The notes under the pieces are model-generated. The model saw nothing but the letters and a program-made list of their open reading frames with translations, was not told where the DNA came from and searched no databases. From assembly GCA_016206785.1 (NCBI GenBank), contig JACQQV010000009.1:1-54282 (forward strand): a DNA stretch of 54,282 bases, written 5' to 3'. Of the stretch, positions 35,059-42,303 are shown one piece after another (the stretch's first letter is position 1; each line of letters starts with the position of its first letter). Source of the stretch: Candidatus Omnitrophota bacterium. GTDB lineage: Bacteria; Omnitrophota; Gorgyraeia; JACQQV01. The translations under genes and the position numbers were made by a program.

Positions 35059-35262
35059 ATGAACGTTCAATCCATCGTACAACAATTGCTCGACGGGGAT
35101 CCTCATCAGATCGGCCAACTGACCCAAGACTGCGGTTCATGCCAGAGGTTTGTCCGTCAGATTCGCAGGAAACCAAAACGTGAGGTCGGCTGGGACGATG
35201 TTCCACAGGAACTCTTGGAGCGATTCTCGTCGCAGTGGCATCGACGATTATTCATGTATTAA
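35059..35262 (+). CDS. Small anti-sigma-like protein with degenerate zinc motif
   Basis: 67 residues. It resembles the second half of the anti-sigma at 34645: DCGSCQRFV against DCPGCIAFV, and DDVPQELLERFSS against EEIPQELQQKLQS. The His four residues before the first Cys is replaced by Leu, so a standard zinc site cannot form. AAGGAGG 8 bases ahead of ATG 35059 is strong. I read it as a diverged relative that might modulate the sigma/anti-sigma pair; function unproven. Confidence 0.6.
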   Translation: MNVQSIVQQLLDGDPHQIGQLTQDCGSCQRFVRQIRRKPKREVGWDDVPQELLERFSSQWHRRLFMY

Positions 35263-35298
35263 TCAGTAACCCTGGTCAGTTGAAAGGAGGGTAACAAA

Positions 35299-35661
35299 GT
35301 GATTCAAGCGAAGGCAATTACAAAAGAAAAACTTTGGCAGAAATTGAAACGAGGTGAAGAGGTACAGGTCGTTAACGTCTTGGACTCCAATGGGTACACA
35401 CTGGGACTGATCAAAGGATCCAAGAAGATTCCTCTCGCAGAACTTGACCAACGCATCGATGAGTTAGATAAGTCGAAAGAGGTTGTGACCTACTGTGCAG
35501 GCTATGCCTGCAGCACCTCGAAGATAGCGGCAGAGAAACTGACCGCCAAAGGGTTTAAGGTCAAGGCATACGAAGGCGGAATCATAGAGTGGAAAGAAGC
35601 TGGCCTTCCCATTGAGGAGCCAACCACCAAGCCCTCACCCCATTCCTCATGTTGTGGATGA
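35299..35661 (+). CDS. Rhodanese-like sulfurtransferase
   Basis: 120 residues from a GTG at 35299 with AAAGGAGG upstream. Single rhodanese domain with catalytic C66 in TYCAGYACSTS, a loop length typical of active sulfurtransferases. The tail ends in SSCCG, a possible second thiol or metal site. It would move sulfane sulfur to an acceptor in the cytoplasm. The DsrE-like protein next door fits a sulfur relay. Confidence 0.85.
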   Translation: MIQAKAITKEKLWQKLKRGEEVQVVNVLDSNGYTLGLIKGSKKIPLAELDQRIDELDKSKEVVTYCAGYACSTSKIAAEKLTAKGFKVKAYEGGIIEWKEAGLPIEEPTTKPSPHSSCCG

Positions 35662-35731
35662 GAACCCATTATCCCAAGACGCTGGTTTTATCCACAGAGA
35701 CCGGGTATAATCGGAACTAAAGGAGATTCCC

Positions 35732-36172
35732 ATGCTGAAAATCATTTTCGGAGTTCTATTGTGCATCATGGCCTTAGTCATTGTCACACCTCCTACTTAC
35801 GCGGCAGGCAAGTATGCCGTTATCCTCCAGGCGGGCAAAGAAAGTCACGAAGGAACGGCGCGGGCGGTGCATGCATTTCTTTATGCTCGAGAACTCAAAG
35901 AACATGGTCATGAAGTCGTACTGATTTTCGATGGCGCAGGGACCGAGTGGATTGAGGAACTCAGCAATCCGGAAAGTAGTTCAGGGATCAAACCAGCCTA
36001 TGAAGCAGTAAGAAAACTCGGCATCACCGAGATCATTTGCGACTTTTGCTCGGTCGCATTCGGAGTGAAAGATCGTCTTTCGGAACGGAAACTACCGCTT
36101 GTTGCAGAATTTGAAGGTCATCCGAGTATTGCGAAATGGGCAGACGCCGGCTATCAGCTTATTGTGCTATAA
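35732..36172 (+). CDS. Exported DsrE/DsrF-like protein
   Basis: 146 residues. A signal peptide (MLKIIFGVLLCIMALVIVTPPTYA) is followed by a DsrE-like Rossmann fold (KYAVILQAGKESHEGTARAV, HAFLYARELKEHGHEVVLIFDG). A CDFC motif near residue 105 could carry persulfide or metal. DsrE proteins are normally cytoplasmic sulfur carriers; an exported form is less usual. A TATAAT at 35706-35711 may be the -10 of its promoter. AAAGGAG lies 8 bases before ATG 35732. Confidence 0.8.
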   Translation: MLKIIFGVLLCIMALVIVTPPTYAAGKYAVILQAGKESHEGTARAVHAFLYARELKEHGHEVVLIFDGAGTEWIEELSNPESSSGIKPAYEAVRKLGITEIICDFCSVAFGVKDRLSERKLPLVAEFEGHPSIAKWADAGYQLIVL

Positions 36173-36885
36173 TCATTTGTCTTCTCCTTCTTCCAACGGT
36201 GAGGGGCGAAGCGTTTGATCAGACCCATGCCGAGTGGACGCAACTTTTATCGAAACATGTTCATGAAGGCAAAGTGAATTATCGAGGGTTTCTTGAGGCC
36301 AAACCCTTTTTGGAACACTATCTCTTTGAACTTGCTTCTCCAACGCCGCAGGAATTCCGAAGATGGACCAAAGAGGAACAACTCGCTTTTTGGATCAATG
36401 CCTACAACGCCTTCACGGTAAAAATCATTTTGGATCATTATCCGATCCAAAGCATCAAGAAAATTCCTGGGGTCTGGGACCGTTTTACCTTCGATGCGGC
36501 AGGACAGAGGGTCACATTGAATCAGGTTGAGCATTTCATCCTCCGCGCGGAGTTCAAGGAACCGAGAATCCACATGGCCATCGTATGTGCCTCCATAGGA
36601 TGCCCGCCCCTACGGAGCGAAGCGTATATGGCCTCAGAGCTTAATGCGCAGCTGGACGACAACGCGACGCAATTTTTTAAGGATCCCCTGAAGGCGCGAT
36701 GGGATCCTAAGAAAAAGATGCTCTTTCTTTCGCCGATTTTTTCCTGGTTTCGTGAAGATTTCGGATCTCCCCGAGAGTTCTTTTTGTTTGTGAAAAGATA
36801 CCTCCCTCCGGAGATCGCGCATCAGATCGAGGAAGGGAAAACGCATGTGCGCTTTCTTTTTTATGATTGGTCGTTGAACGAATAG
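36136..36885 (+). CDS. DUF547 family exported protein
   Basis: 249 residues. ATG 36136 overlaps the DsrE-like gene by 37 bases. This start gives a proper signal peptide (GRRRLSAYCAIIICLLLLPTVRG), which supports it. The DUF547 domain has typical stretches: AFWINAYNAFTVKIIL, HMAIVCASIGCPPLRSEAY and LSPIFSWFREDF. Function of the family is unknown; it often sits beside arsenic or thiol genes, as here beside arsM. No strong ribosome-binding site, so coupling to the upstream gene is likely. Confidence 0.82.
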   Translation: MGRRRLSAYCAIIICLLLLPTVRGEAFDQTHAEWTQLLSKHVHEGKVNYRGFLEAKPFLEHYLFELASPTPQEFRRWTKEEQLAFWINAYNAFTVKIILDHYPIQSIKKIPGVWDRFTFDAAGQRVTLNQVEHFILRAEFKEPRIHMAIVCASIGCPPLRSEAYMASELNAQLDDNATQFFKDPLKARWDPKKKMLFLSPIFSWFREDFGSPREFFLFVKRYLPPEIAHQIEEGKTHVRFLFYDWSLNE

Positions 36886-36903
36886 ATGAAGGAGAAAAAC
36901 ACG

Positions 36904-37950
36904 ATGAAGATCGACATTGAACTTGCCGTAAAAGAGCGGTATGCCAAGGGGGCTCACCAAAAAGAAGAGGCGCTTTGCTGTCCGGCATCCTCCTACAATC
37001 CAAAATTTTTAGAGGTCATTCCGCGGGAGATCATTGAAAAAGATTACGGTTGCGGAGATCCTTCGAAGTATGTAAAGGAAGGGGACGTGGTTCTGGATCT
37101 TGGAAGCGGCGCCGGAAAGTTCTGTTTCATCGCTTCCCAGATTGTTGGGTCGAAAGGAAAGGTTATCGGAATCGATTTTAACCCCGCGATGTTAGCCCTT
37201 GCCCGGAAATATCAAAAAGAGATTGGGGACAGGATCGGCTATCACAACGTGGGATTTCGAAGAGGGAGGGTTCAGGATTTAAAAGTGGCGGATGAATCGA
37301 TCGATGTCATCGTCTCAAACTGCGTCTTAAATTTGGTGAGACCTGAAGACAAAGAAAAACTTTTCAAAGAAATGCATCGAGTCCTTAAACGGGGAGGGCG
37401 TGTGGCCATTTCGGATATTGTGAGCGACGAGGATGTGCCGATGAAACTCCAGGAGGATCCGGAACTCTGGTCAGGATGCATCTCAGGTGCATTTCGAGAG
37501 GATCTCTTTCTTGCCGCCTTTGAGGCCGCCGGCTTCTACGGCATTCAAATCGAATCCGTAGCCCATGAACCGTTTCGGGTCATTGAAGGCATTGAATTTC
37601 GCTCCATCACTGTCACCGCCTATAAAGGAAAGGAGGGACCCTGTCTTGAACGAAATCATGCAGTCATTTACAAAGGGCCTTGGAAACAGGTGGAAGATGA
37701 CGACAAACATGTCTTAAAACGAGGGATTCGTACCGCAGTCTGCGACAAAACCTATCAAATCTTTTCAAAAAAACCTTATCGGGACGAAGTCATTCTTGTT
37801 CCTCCTCGAAAAGAGATTCCGTTGGACAAGGCGGGACTTTTCGATTGCTCCCGTTCCGCTGTTCGCGATCCTCGTGAAACAAAAGGAAAGGCCTATCGAA
37901 AAACCATGACGGCGAGAGCCGCTTGTAGTCCTGAAGGAGGATGTTGCTAA
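36904..37950 (+). CDS. arsM: Arsenite S-adenosylmethionine methyltransferase
   Basis: 348 residues. SAM-binding motif I is DLGSGAG (65-71). The family cysteines are present: C25-C26, C50 (DYGCG), C140 (SNCVLNL) and C192 (SGCISGAF), the last two being the arsenic-binding pair in ArsM. The last 100 residues form an extra domain ending in CSPEGGCC, also seen in longer ArsM proteins. It methylates trivalent arsenic in the cytosol. I chose ATG 36904 because AAGGAG lies 10 bases upstream; ATG 36886 adds six residues. Pit and ArsS follow. Confidence 0.9.
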   Translation: MKIDIELAVKERYAKGAHQKEEALCCPASSYNPKFLEVIPREIIEKDYGCGDPSKYVKEGDVVLDLGSGAGKFCFIASQIVGSKGKVIGIDFNPAMLALARKYQKEIGDRIGYHNVGFRRGRVQDLKVADESIDVIVSNCVLNLVRPEDKEKLFKEMHRVLKRGGRVAISDIVSDEDVPMKLQEDPELWSGCISGAFREDLFLAAFEAAGFYGIQIESVAHEPFRVIEGIEFRSITVTAYKGKEGPCLERNHAVIYKGPWKQVEDDDKHVLKRGIRTAVCDKTYQIFSKKPYRDEVILVPPRKEIPLDKAGLFDCSRSAVRDPRETKGKAYRKTMTARAACSPEGGCC

Positions 37951-39092
37951 TGTGGGTTTTTGGTATCTTTCTTGCGGCACTCTTTGTCGCCTATGCGAAT
38001 GGTGCAAACGACAATTTCAAAGGGGTCGCCACTCTCCTTGGAAGTGGAACAACTTCTTACCGAAAGGCGCTCGTCTGGGCGACAGTCACGACACTGGCCG
38101 GTTCCCTGGTTTCCTTTCTCCTTGCCACCCAACTCGTCAAAACTTTTAGCGGGAGGGGATTGGTACCGGATAGCGTGGTTCATGCCCCTCCTTTCCTCGT
38201 CGCCGTCATCTTGGGTGCGGCGCTCACTGTTTTCCTTGCCACCAAAATGGGTATGCCGATTTCGACGACGCACGCCTTGACCGGTGCCCTATTGGGGGGT
38301 GGCCTTATCACGGTGGGGAGCGAGCTCGGTTTTGGCGTTTTGGGGAAAAATTTTTTCGTTCCACTTCTTTTAAGTCCCATTGTTTCAATGATACTTGCAA
38401 TAGCCGTTTACCCTCTCTTGAGAAGAGTGAGGAGGGTCTGTGGCATCACCAAAGAAAGTTGTCTTTGCGTGGGAGGAAGACTCCTTCCGATCGGGACGAA
38501 GGTGGCCTTGGGGGACTCTTCTTTTGCAACAACACAAGTTCCGATCGTCGACGTGGTCATTGGCGAAGCATCAGACTGTGCCCAGCAATCGGTGGAGATT
38601 TATTCAGGAAAATTTCTTGGCATCACAGCCCAGCGGTTTCTTGATTTCTTTCATTTCTTGAGTGCGGGGGCTGTCAGTTTTGCCCGAGGGATGAATGATA
38701 CGCCGAAGATCGTTGCGCTCCTTGTGGCCACAAGCGCCTTGGGGTTTCAAGGAGGAATCGTTGGCGTGGCCCTTGCGATGGCCGTTGGAGGGCTTGTGAG
38801 CGCAAGAAAAGTGGCGGAAACGATTTCTCTACGGATTACGCAGATGAATCATGGTCAGGGCTTTACCGCCAATGCCGTGACCGCCTTCTTGGTCATCCTC
38901 GCCTCCCGATGGGGAATGCCGGTTTCCACAACGCATGTTTCCTGTGGGTCACTCTTTGGCATCGGTCTCGTGAATGGGAAGGCGGATTGGAAAGTGATTC
39001 GCGGCATTCTTGCTGCATGGGTTTTGACACTTCCAGTGGCAGCCGCCTCTTCGGCAATCCTTTATGTCCTTTTTAGGAGGATCGCTGCATGA
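37950..39092 (+). CDS. PiT-family inorganic phosphate transporter
   Basis: 380 residues with about ten membrane helices and both PiT repeats: GANDNFKG near residue 18 and GMNDTPK near residue 249, with the repeated G-MP-STTHA/V motifs. It moves phosphate (and by analogy arsenate, which it cannot exclude well) with a cation. The ATG overlaps the arsM stop (TAATG), and GAAGGAGG at 37933-37940 is 9 bases upstream. An ATG at 37941 touches that site and is unlikely. Its place between arsM and arsS is notable. Confidence 0.92.
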   Translation: MWVFGIFLAALFVAYANGANDNFKGVATLLGSGTTSYRKALVWATVTTLAGSLVSFLLATQLVKTFSGRGLVPDSVVHAPPFLVAVILGAALTVFLATKMGMPISTTHALTGALLGGGLITVGSELGFGVLGKNFFVPLLLSPIVSMILAIAVYPLLRRVRRVCGITKESCLCVGGRLLPIGTKVALGDSSFATTQVPIVDVVIGEASDCAQQSVEIYSGKFLGITAQRFLDFFHFLSAGAVSFARGMNDTPKIVALLVATSALGFQGGIVGVALAMAVGGLVSARKVAETISLRITQMNHGQGFTANAVTAFLVILASRWGMPVSTTHVSCGSLFGIGLVNGKADWKVIRGILAAWVLTLPVAAASSAILYVLFRRIAA

Positions 39093-40057
39093 ACCGATTC
39101 GACGAAAAAATTTCCGTCGTCACCAAGGATTTCAGAAAAAGAAAAATTGAAATCCTTCAGGTGAATGTCGGAAAATACTGCAACATGACCTGTTCCCACT
39201 GTCACGTGGAGGCGGGCCCCACCAAAACTGAAGAAAACATGGACCGGAAAACAGCGGAGGCGGTCATCCGTTTTCTCGATCGCTCCGGGATCAAGCAAGT
39301 GGATCTTACCGGTGGAGCGCCGGAACTGAATCCCCATTTCGATTACCTGGTCACCGAGTCAAGAATTCGGGGAGCCCATGTGATGGATCGTTGCAACTTG
39401 ACCGTCTTTTTTGAAAAGGGAAAGGAATATCTTCCGAAGTTCCTCGCGGATCAGAGGGTCGAAGTGATTGCGTCTTTGCCTTGTTACTCCGAGGGGAATG
39501 TCGATAAACAGCGGGGGAGCGGGACCTTTGATGCTTCGATCAAAGCGCTTCTTTGGCTCAATAAATTGGGATACGGAAAAGAAGGAAGCGGTCTTATTCT
39601 TAATCTTGTGTATAATCCCGTTGGTTCGCATCTTCCCCCACCACAGGATACATTAGAGAAGGATTACAAACTGAGACTTCTGGAAGATTTTGGGGCCGTT
39701 TTTAATCGCCTCTATACGATTACCAATATGCCGATCACACGCTATGAGAAATATCTCAGGGCATTCGGCCAATATGAAAAATATGTAGCTCTCTTGGAAA
39801 GAAGTTTCAATCCTCAGACCGTTGAGGGACTCATGTGCCGGGGTACCTTAAGTGTCGGATGGGATGGGAAACTCTACGACTGCGATTTTAATCAGATGCT
39901 TACCATGCACCTCAACGGCCGCGCCGCAGGGCCTCAACCGACGATTTTTGATGTAACGCTTGAGGAACTTGAAAACCGGGAGATTCTTACAGGGAATCAC
40001 TGTTTCGGCTGCACGGCCGGGTGTGGCTCCAGTTGCGGTGGTGCTATTGCAACATAA
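39089..40057 (+). CDS. arsS: Arsenosugar biosynthesis radical SAM protein ArsS
   Basis: 322 residues. The radical SAM cluster motif CNMTCSHC lies near residue 30, followed by VEAGPTKTEENMDRKT, typical of ArsS. The C-terminal Cys-rich part (HCFGCTAGCGSSCGGA) matches the ArsS tail. The family joins a 5-deoxyadenosyl unit to dimethylated arsenic on the way to arsenosugars, working after ArsM. It overlaps the Pit gene by 4 bases. Confidence 0.9.
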   Translation: MNRFDEKISVVTKDFRKRKIEILQVNVGKYCNMTCSHCHVEAGPTKTEENMDRKTAEAVIRFLDRSGIKQVDLTGGAPELNPHFDYLVTESRIRGAHVMDRCNLTVFFEKGKEYLPKFLADQRVEVIASLPCYSEGNVDKQRGSGTFDASIKALLWLNKLGYGKEGSGLILNLVYNPVGSHLPPPQDTLEKDYKLRLLEDFGAVFNRLYTITNMPITRYEKYLRAFGQYEKYVALLERSFNPQTVEGLMCRGTLSVGWDGKLYDCDFNQMLTMHLNGRAAGPQPTIFDVTLEELENREILTGNHCFGCTAGCGSSCGGAIAT

Positions 40058-40072
40058 GGTTACTGATGCCGA

Positions 40073-40171
40073 GGGGTGACGTGGCGTAGGGCTCCCATTC
40101 GCCTGCAGCCGAAAGGCGAAGCCCCTGCCTGCCGGCAGGCAGGGAATGGGATAACACCACGGCAGGACCCC
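40073..40171 (+). repeat. Nested inverted-repeat element between arsS and the MerA-like gene
   Basis: Outer arms GGGGT (40073-40077) / ACCCC (40167-40171), then CGTGG (40080-40084) / CCACG (40157-40161), then CCCATT (40094-40099) / AATGGG (40145-40150). These enclose a hairpin CGCC...GGCG (40100-40118) and a perfect 22-bp palindrome CCCTGCCTGCC/GGCAGGCAGGG (40123-40144). The shape is a three-way junction. It fills the 137-base gap and ends just before the ribosome-binding site of the next gene. Confidence 0.7.
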
Positions 40172-40194
40172 GAGGCGAAAAGGAATCGTGTATT

Positions 40195-41640
40195 ATGGAA
40201 CATTATGATCTTGTAGTAATTGGTGGAGGCGCAGGGGGTCTCGTCGCCGCACTCGGAGGAGCGCGGCTCGGCGCAAAGACGGCGCTCATTGAAAAAAGAA
40301 AATTAGGAGGGGACTGTCTCCATTATGGGTGCGTTCCGAGCAAAACCTTGATTTATTCCGCAAAGGTCCATTCCTTAATCCGCCGGGCCGATGAATTTGG
40401 CGTTGGGCCGGCCCAGGCCCAACTTGATTTTAAAAAGGTGATGCAGCGGATGCGCGAGGTCCAGGCAAGAATTGGAGAACATGACGCACCAGAAAATTTT
40501 GAGAAGCAAGGTATCAAAGTTCTCTTTGGAGAAGGGCATTTTGAAGATTCCCGTACCTTTTCCGTCGATGGAAAGACACTTCGTGCCAAACGTTTTGTGA
40601 TCGCCACCGGTTCCCGTCCTGTCATTCTTCCCATCCCGGGGCTCAAAGAAAGTGGCGTCCTCACGAATGAAATGGCAATCGATACCCTCAAGGAACTTCC
40701 TTCCTCGATCGCTATTCTAGGTGCCGGACCGATCGGGATGGAATTTGCTCAAGTTTTTCTCCGTCTGGGATCCAAGGTGACGGTCATCGAGAAAATGGGC
40801 CAGATTCTTCCAAGGGAAGATAAAGAAATTGCCGATACCCTTGAAGGGATTCTTCGAAAAGAAGGGATGCAGATTGTGACCTGTACGGAGGTGAAGGAGG
40901 TTAAGCGGAAAGGGCAAAAGAAGACCCTGGAGGCGATCTGCCCTCTTGATAAAGACCATCCGGGCGCCGGAGAGACTTTTGAAGTGGATGAAGTGATGAT
41001 CGCGATCGGTCGTGCCCCAAATGTAGAGGGACTCGGCCTTGAGGCGGCCGGGGTGGCTTACACGAAAAAGGGAATTACCGTCGATACAAAGATGCGGACC
41101 TCTCAAAAACATATTTTTTCCGTTGGAGATGTTGCAGGACCTTATCCTTTTACCCATATGGCGGAGCATCAGGGAGGCGTCGCCCTTTCGAATGCCTTTT
41201 TTCCTTTTTTGGGGAGAAAAGCCGATTATTTCGCTGTCCCCTGGGTGACTTATACAGACCCTGAACTAGGTCGGGTTGGGGATACGGAATCCGAAGCAAA
41301 AGAAAAACATGGTGTAATCAGCATCTATCGTTTTCCATTCCAAAGTGCAGACCGGGCCATCATCGAAGGAGAAGAAGGAGGACTCATCAAAGTCATTTGT
41401 GACAAAAAAGGATTTATCCTCGGTGCCCATGTCTTAGGGCCCAATGGAGGAGAGCTCCTTCATGAGTTTACCATTGCCAAGAAAAATCGTTTAAAGATCG
41501 GACAACTTTCTTCTACCATCCATGCCTATCCAACACTTGCGCAGGCGGTCCGAAAAACTGCGGATCAGTATTACACGGAGAAACTGTTTAAAGGTTTTCT
41601 TCCAAAATTGGCACGGATGCTGGTGAGACTCGCTCGATGA
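40195..41640 (+). CDS. MerA-like FAD disulfide oxidoreductase
   Basis: 481 residues of the pyridine nucleotide-disulfide oxidoreductase family. FAD-binding VVIGGGAGG at the start, redox-active C41 and C46 (GGDCLHYGCVPSKTL), NAD(P) motif ILGAGPIGMEFA, and the C-terminal HAYPTLAQ in place of HAHPTLSE of lipoamide dehydrogenases. It lacks both the N-terminal HMA domain and the C-terminal vicinal cysteines of true mercuric reductase, so mercury reduction is unlikely. Close relatives are often annotated as mercuric reductase. The following gene overlaps by 4 bases. Confidence 0.88.
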   Translation: MEHYDLVVIGGGAGGLVAALGGARLGAKTALIEKRKLGGDCLHYGCVPSKTLIYSAKVHSLIRRADEFGVGPAQAQLDFKKVMQRMREVQARIGEHDAPENFEKQGIKVLFGEGHFEDSRTFSVDGKTLRAKRFVIATGSRPVILPIPGLKESGVLTNEMAIDTLKELPSSIAILGAGPIGMEFAQVFLRLGSKVTVIEKMGQILPREDKEIADTLEGILRKEGMQIVTCTEVKEVKRKGQKKTLEAICPLDKDHPGAGETFEVDEVMIAIGRAPNVEGLGLEAAGVAYTKKGITVDTKMRTSQKHIFSVGDVAGPYPFTHMAEHQGGVALSNAFFPFLGRKADYFAVPWVTYTDPELGRVGDTESEAKEKHGVISIYRFPFQSADRAIIEGEEGGLIKVICDKKGFILGAHVLGPNGGELLHEFTIAKKNRLKIGQLSSTIHAYPTLAQAVRKTADQYYTEKLFKGFLPKLARMLVRLAR

Positions 41641-42296
41641 ATCAGAAAAACCGGTCTGTTTGGATTAAGTTTGGTATCTTTTGCGCTTTTCTTTTTTTGA
41701 TTTACGGTATTTTTCGATTATTCCGTATCGATTACCATCAGTTTACCCCACAACGTGTTCGCGGGTTTCTTTTAGGATTCGGGGCTTGGGCCCCGATCGT
41801 CTACATCGTTTTCTATGTGATTCGGCCACTGGTTCTATTTCCTGCTGGGATTTTGAGTATTACGGGCGGGCTTGCATTCGGCTCTCTCTTTGGAACTCTC
41901 TACACGGTCATTGGGGCGACGTTATGTGCCCTATGGGAATTTCTTTTTGCGCGTGCCTTTGGCCGGGAAGCAGTCGGCAAGTTTATTAAAGGAAAAATCA
42001 CGAGACTCGACGAAGGGATTGAAAAGCATGGATTCATGACGGTCCTTTGGGTGCGGCTCATTCCGAGTGTGGCCTATGACATGCAAAACTATGGCCTGGG
42101 GCTTACGAAGGTAAGACTGAAAGACTATTTCTGGGCAACCCTCTTCGGGATTATCCCCGGCACCTTTGCTTTTGTCTATTTGGGGAGCTCCCTTACCGAC
42201 CTCAAAAATTTCTGGAAGTTTTTGGCTGCCGTTCTCCTTGTCGCCGCTCTCTCCTTCCTTCCGAAAGTGTGGAAAAAGAGGCCGGATAAGGTATAA
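41637..42296 (+). CDS. TVP38/TMEM64-family (VTT domain) membrane protein
   Basis: 219 residues with about five membrane helices and the VTT core: FGAWAPIVYIVFYVIRPL, FPAGILSITGGLAFGSLFG and GREAVGKFIKGK. Family members are DedA-like and may move lipids or small solutes; the bacterial role is not settled. Overlap (ATGA) with the MerA-like flavoprotein gene is a pairing seen widely and suggests they act together. Confidence 0.88.
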   Translation: MNQKNRSVWIKFGIFCAFLFLIYGIFRLFRIDYHQFTPQRVRGFLLGFGAWAPIVYIVFYVIRPLVLFPAGILSITGGLAFGSLFGTLYTVIGATLCALWEFLFARAFGREAVGKFIKGKITRLDEGIEKHGFMTVLWVRLIPSVAYDMQNYGLGLTKVRLKDYFWATLFGIIPGTFAFVYLGSSLTDLKNFWKFLAAVLLVAALSFLPKVWKKRPDKV

Positions 42297-42297
42297 T
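42292..42297 (+). promoter_or_regulatory. -10 box ahead of the acyl-CoA synthetase gene
   Basis: A perfect TATAAT overlaps the end of the previous gene and ends 6 bases before the GTG start at 42304. The -35 region (GTGGAA at 17 bases) is poor. Another candidate for leaderless transcription. Confidence 0.35.
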
Positions 42298-42303
42298 AGG
42301 TTC

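Noticed and set aside
40195-41640. True mercuric reductase MerA
   Set aside because: The C-terminal vicinal cysteines and the N-terminal HMA domain are absent, so I call it a MerA-like flavoprotein only.
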